Positions 5,408 through 6,865 of a stretch of 6,865 bases of DNA are shown in pieces. Position 1 is the stretch's first letter. Every line of letters starts with the position of its first letter. The position numbers were made by a program, and so were the translations under genes. The notes below the pieces were generated by a model that saw only the letters and a program-made list of their open reading frames with translations, was not told where the DNA came from and ran no database searches. Origin of the DNA: Verrucomicrobiota bacterium (lineage in GTDB: Bacteria; Verrucomicrobiota; Verrucomicrobiia; Opitutales; Opitutaceae); NCBI GenBank assembly GCA_023410155.1, contig JAEYQF010000291.1:1-6865 (forward strand), in the 5' to 3' direction.

Positions 5408-6463
5408 ATGATGCTTCGCCTCTCGCTTCTTCGTTCAATCGCGCTGCTCGCCCTCCTAGTCGCCGCGTGCTCACTTGCGCCTGCGCAAGTGCCCTTCAGT
5501 GCCAGCCGCGAAGCTCTGCGAAACGCCGCCTCCCTGCCCCGTCTCTCCGTGCAGGGCAATCGCTTCGTCGACCCCGCGGGCAAGACCGTGATCCTGCGCG
5601 GCGTCGCCGCCTCCGATCCCGCGGCGCTCCTCGAACGCGGTCAGTGGGGCCGGCGCTATTTCGAAGCGGCTCGCAGCTGGAATGCCAACGTCATCCGCAT
5701 CCCCGTGCACCCGGAGGACTGGCGCAAACTCGGTGAAGAGGAATACCTCAAGCTCCTCGACGACGCCGTGCGCTGGTCCGGCGAACTAGGGATGTATGTC
5801 ATCATCGACTGGCATGTGATCGGCAATGTGCTCACCGGCGTGTATCACCGCCCCAGCTACATCACCTCCCGCGACGAGACGTTTCGCTTCTGGTATACCA
5901 TCGCCCAGCGCTACAGGGGCATACCGGTCGTCGCCCTCTACGAACTCTACAACGAGCCCACGAATCGCAACGGCCAGATGGGCCGCCTCCCGTGGGCCGA
6001 CTACAAGGCCTTCATCGAGGACTTGATCTACATGCTCCGCCACATCGACCCGGACTGCATCCCCCTCGTGGCCGGTTTCGACTGGGCCTACGACCTGTCG
6101 CCGATCCGCGACGAGCCGATCGGCTTTCCGGGCGTGGCCTACGTCACCCATCCGTATCCACAAAAGCGTGACAACTGGGAAAAGAGCTGGGAGCGCGACT
6201 GGGGCTTTGCCGCGAAAAAATATCCCGTGGTCGCCACGGAGTTCGGCTTCATGAGCGCGGACGGCCCCGGCGCACACAATCCGGTGATCGGCGACGAGAC
6301 CTACGGTGAAGCGATCATCAAATTCTTCGAGCAACGCGGCATCTCCTGGACCCCGTGGGTCTTCGACCCGCACTGGTCGCCGCAGCTGCTGCAGGATTGG
6401 GACTACACCCCCACCCGCCAGGGACGGTTCTTCCGCCAAAAGCTCCAGCAGCTGAATAAGTAA
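5408..6463 (+). CDS. GH5 family glycoside hydrolase (cellulase-type) lipoprotein
   Basis: This 351-residue protein is a single-domain retaining endo-glycanase of family GH5 (clan GH-A). The tandem ATG at 5408 begins a lipoprotein signal: hydrophobic 11-20 and lipobox VAAC with C21, followed by Ser. Type I cleavage after APA (26) is the alternative. Upstream codons of the open frame are antisense to gtrA and are rejected. The catalytic domain runs from about 45 (LSVQGNRFVDPAGKTVILRGV) to 347. Diagnostic residues are R97 (VIRIPV), D134-W135-H136, the acid/base E183 (YNEP), H248 and Y250 (THPYP), the nucleophile E278 (ATEFGF) and W317. There is no carbohydrate-binding module. The likely substrate is a beta-1,4- or beta-1,3-glucan or mannan; subfamily and specificity cannot be settled by eye. 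It starts divergently from gtrA and is followed after 49 bp by a co-oriented WD40 gene. It probably acts at the outer membrane or in the periplasm. Confidence 0.94.
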   Translation: MMLRLSLLRSIALLALLVAACSLAPAQVPFSASREALRNAASLPRLSVQGNRFVDPAGKTVILRGVAASDPAALLERGQWGRRYFEAARSWNANVIRIPVHPEDWRKLGEEEYLKLLDDAVRWSGELGMYVIIDWHVIGNVLTGVYHRPSYITSRDETFRFWYTIAQRYRGIPVVALYELYNEPTNRNGQMGRLPWADYKAFIEDLIYMLRHIDPDCIPLVAGFDWAYDLSPIRDEPIGFPGVAYVTHPYPQKRDNWEKSWERDWGFAAKKYPVVATEFGFMSADGPGAHNPVIGDETYGEAIIKFFEQRGISWTPWVFDPHWSPQLLQDWDYTPTRQGRFFRQKLQQLNK

Positions 6464-6512
6464 AACGTTTCGCCTCCGCGCTGCGCGCGCGTTCGTTGGC
6501 TCCTTCGCCCTC

Positions 6513-6865
6513 ATGAATCTCACCAAGCACTGGGCCGCTCACCTTGATGACTACGCGATCGACCTCGCGTGGGTGGACGACGGCACACGCCTCGCGGCCG
6601 CGAGCGCCGCCGGATCGATCGGCATCTTTGCCGCGCTCGACGGTGCGAAACTCCACACGCTCCCCGGGCACGACGGCGGGACCAACTGCCTCGCGTGGCA
6701 GCCCGCGAGCCACCTGCTCGCAAGCGGCGGCCAGGACGGCTCCGTGAAGTTCTGGGATACTGCCGCCGGCCAGCACAGCGCCACCGCCGAACTCGGCGGC
6801 GACTGGGTCGAACACCTTGCGTGGCGCCGCGGCGCCGCGGCCGCCAGCCCTGCGCTGCGCTTTTC
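6513..6865 (+). CDS. WD40-repeat protein, N-terminal part only
   Basis: The frame starting at ATG 6513 stays open to the window edge, giving 117 residues with no stop. It shows WD40 beta-propeller blades: a first blade-like segment DYAIDLAWVDDGTRLAAASAAG (13-34), then GH at 52-53, CLAWQP (59-64), LLASGGQDGSVKFWD (68-82) ending in the W81-D82 dipeptide, with the usual GH-to-WD spacing of just under 30 residues. A third blade begins at DWVEHLAW (97-104). There is no signal peptide or membrane segment at the start, so the protein is probably cytoplasmic, unlike its exported neighbours. WD40 propellers are usually protein-binding scaffolds, and a function cannot be assigned from this part. It lies 49 bp after the GH5 stop on the same strand with no terminator visible between them, so read-through is possible. 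No clear Shine-Dalgarno is seen. Confidence 0.82.
   Translation, partial: MNLTKHWAAHLDDYAIDLAWVDDGTRLAAASAAGSIGIFAALDGAKLHTLPGHDGGTNCLAWQPASHLLASGGQDGSVKFWDTAAGQHSATAELGGDWVEHLAWRRGAAAASPALRF

Noticed and set aside
6463..6470. Palindrome AAACGTTT at the GH5 stop codon
   Set aside because: It is only 8 bp, with no T-run or extended stem, so it is not a terminator and is likely chance.

Overview
The window is GC-rich bacterial DNA and most likely comes from the Verrucomicrobiota, plausibly an Opitutus-like member. The best evidence is the large protein at 1953-4667. It combines a beta-propeller dehydrogenase-like domain, HEAT repeats and a C-terminal CxxCH haem-binding module, an architecture typical of Planctomycetes and Verrucomicrobia (the 'PVC-type' haem-binding proteins). 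A Tat-exported sugar-isomerase-like protein, a DUF2961/GH172-type protein and a GH5 lipoprotein fit a saccharolytic lifestyle. The genus is inference.

Layout from left to right: (1) 6-680, minus: a secreted DUF2961 (GH172-like) protein whose frame is closed by a TAA in the middle of the domain. (2) 681-806: a 126-bp divergent intergenic region. (3) 807-1769, plus: a Tat-signal TIM-barrel protein of the hydroxypyruvate isomerase type. (4) 1770-1952: a convergent spacer with two repeat-like sequences and a rho-independent terminator for the minus-strand gene. (5) 1953-4667, minus: the PVC-type haem-binding dehydrogenase-like protein. (6) 4793-5239, minus: a small four-helix GtrA-family membrane protein, upstream of and co-oriented with the haem protein. 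(7) 5240-5407: a divergent regulatory region with a long direct repeat and a 9-bp inverted repeat. (8) 5408-6463, plus: a GH5 cellulase-type lipoprotein with all the expected catalytic residues. (9) 6513 to the window end, plus: the start of a WD40-repeat protein.

Four of the six proteins carry export signals (two Sec, one Tat, one lipoprotein), so the region mostly encodes cell-envelope functions aimed at carbohydrates: glycan cleavage (GH5, and GH172-like if it is functional), sugar isomerisation or epimerisation (TIM barrel), and possibly haem-coupled oxidation of a sugar or alcohol. GtrA proteins usually move lipid-linked sugars. Gene orientation alternates, so this is not one operon, and joint function is an inference from content.

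I found no RNA gene, CRISPR array, transposase or phage gene. The most notable observations are the in-frame stop at a conserved motif of the DUF2961 gene, the structured 168-bp divergent region before the GH5 gene, and the two repeat-like elements in the convergent spacer. I see no strong candidate for a wholly new system.
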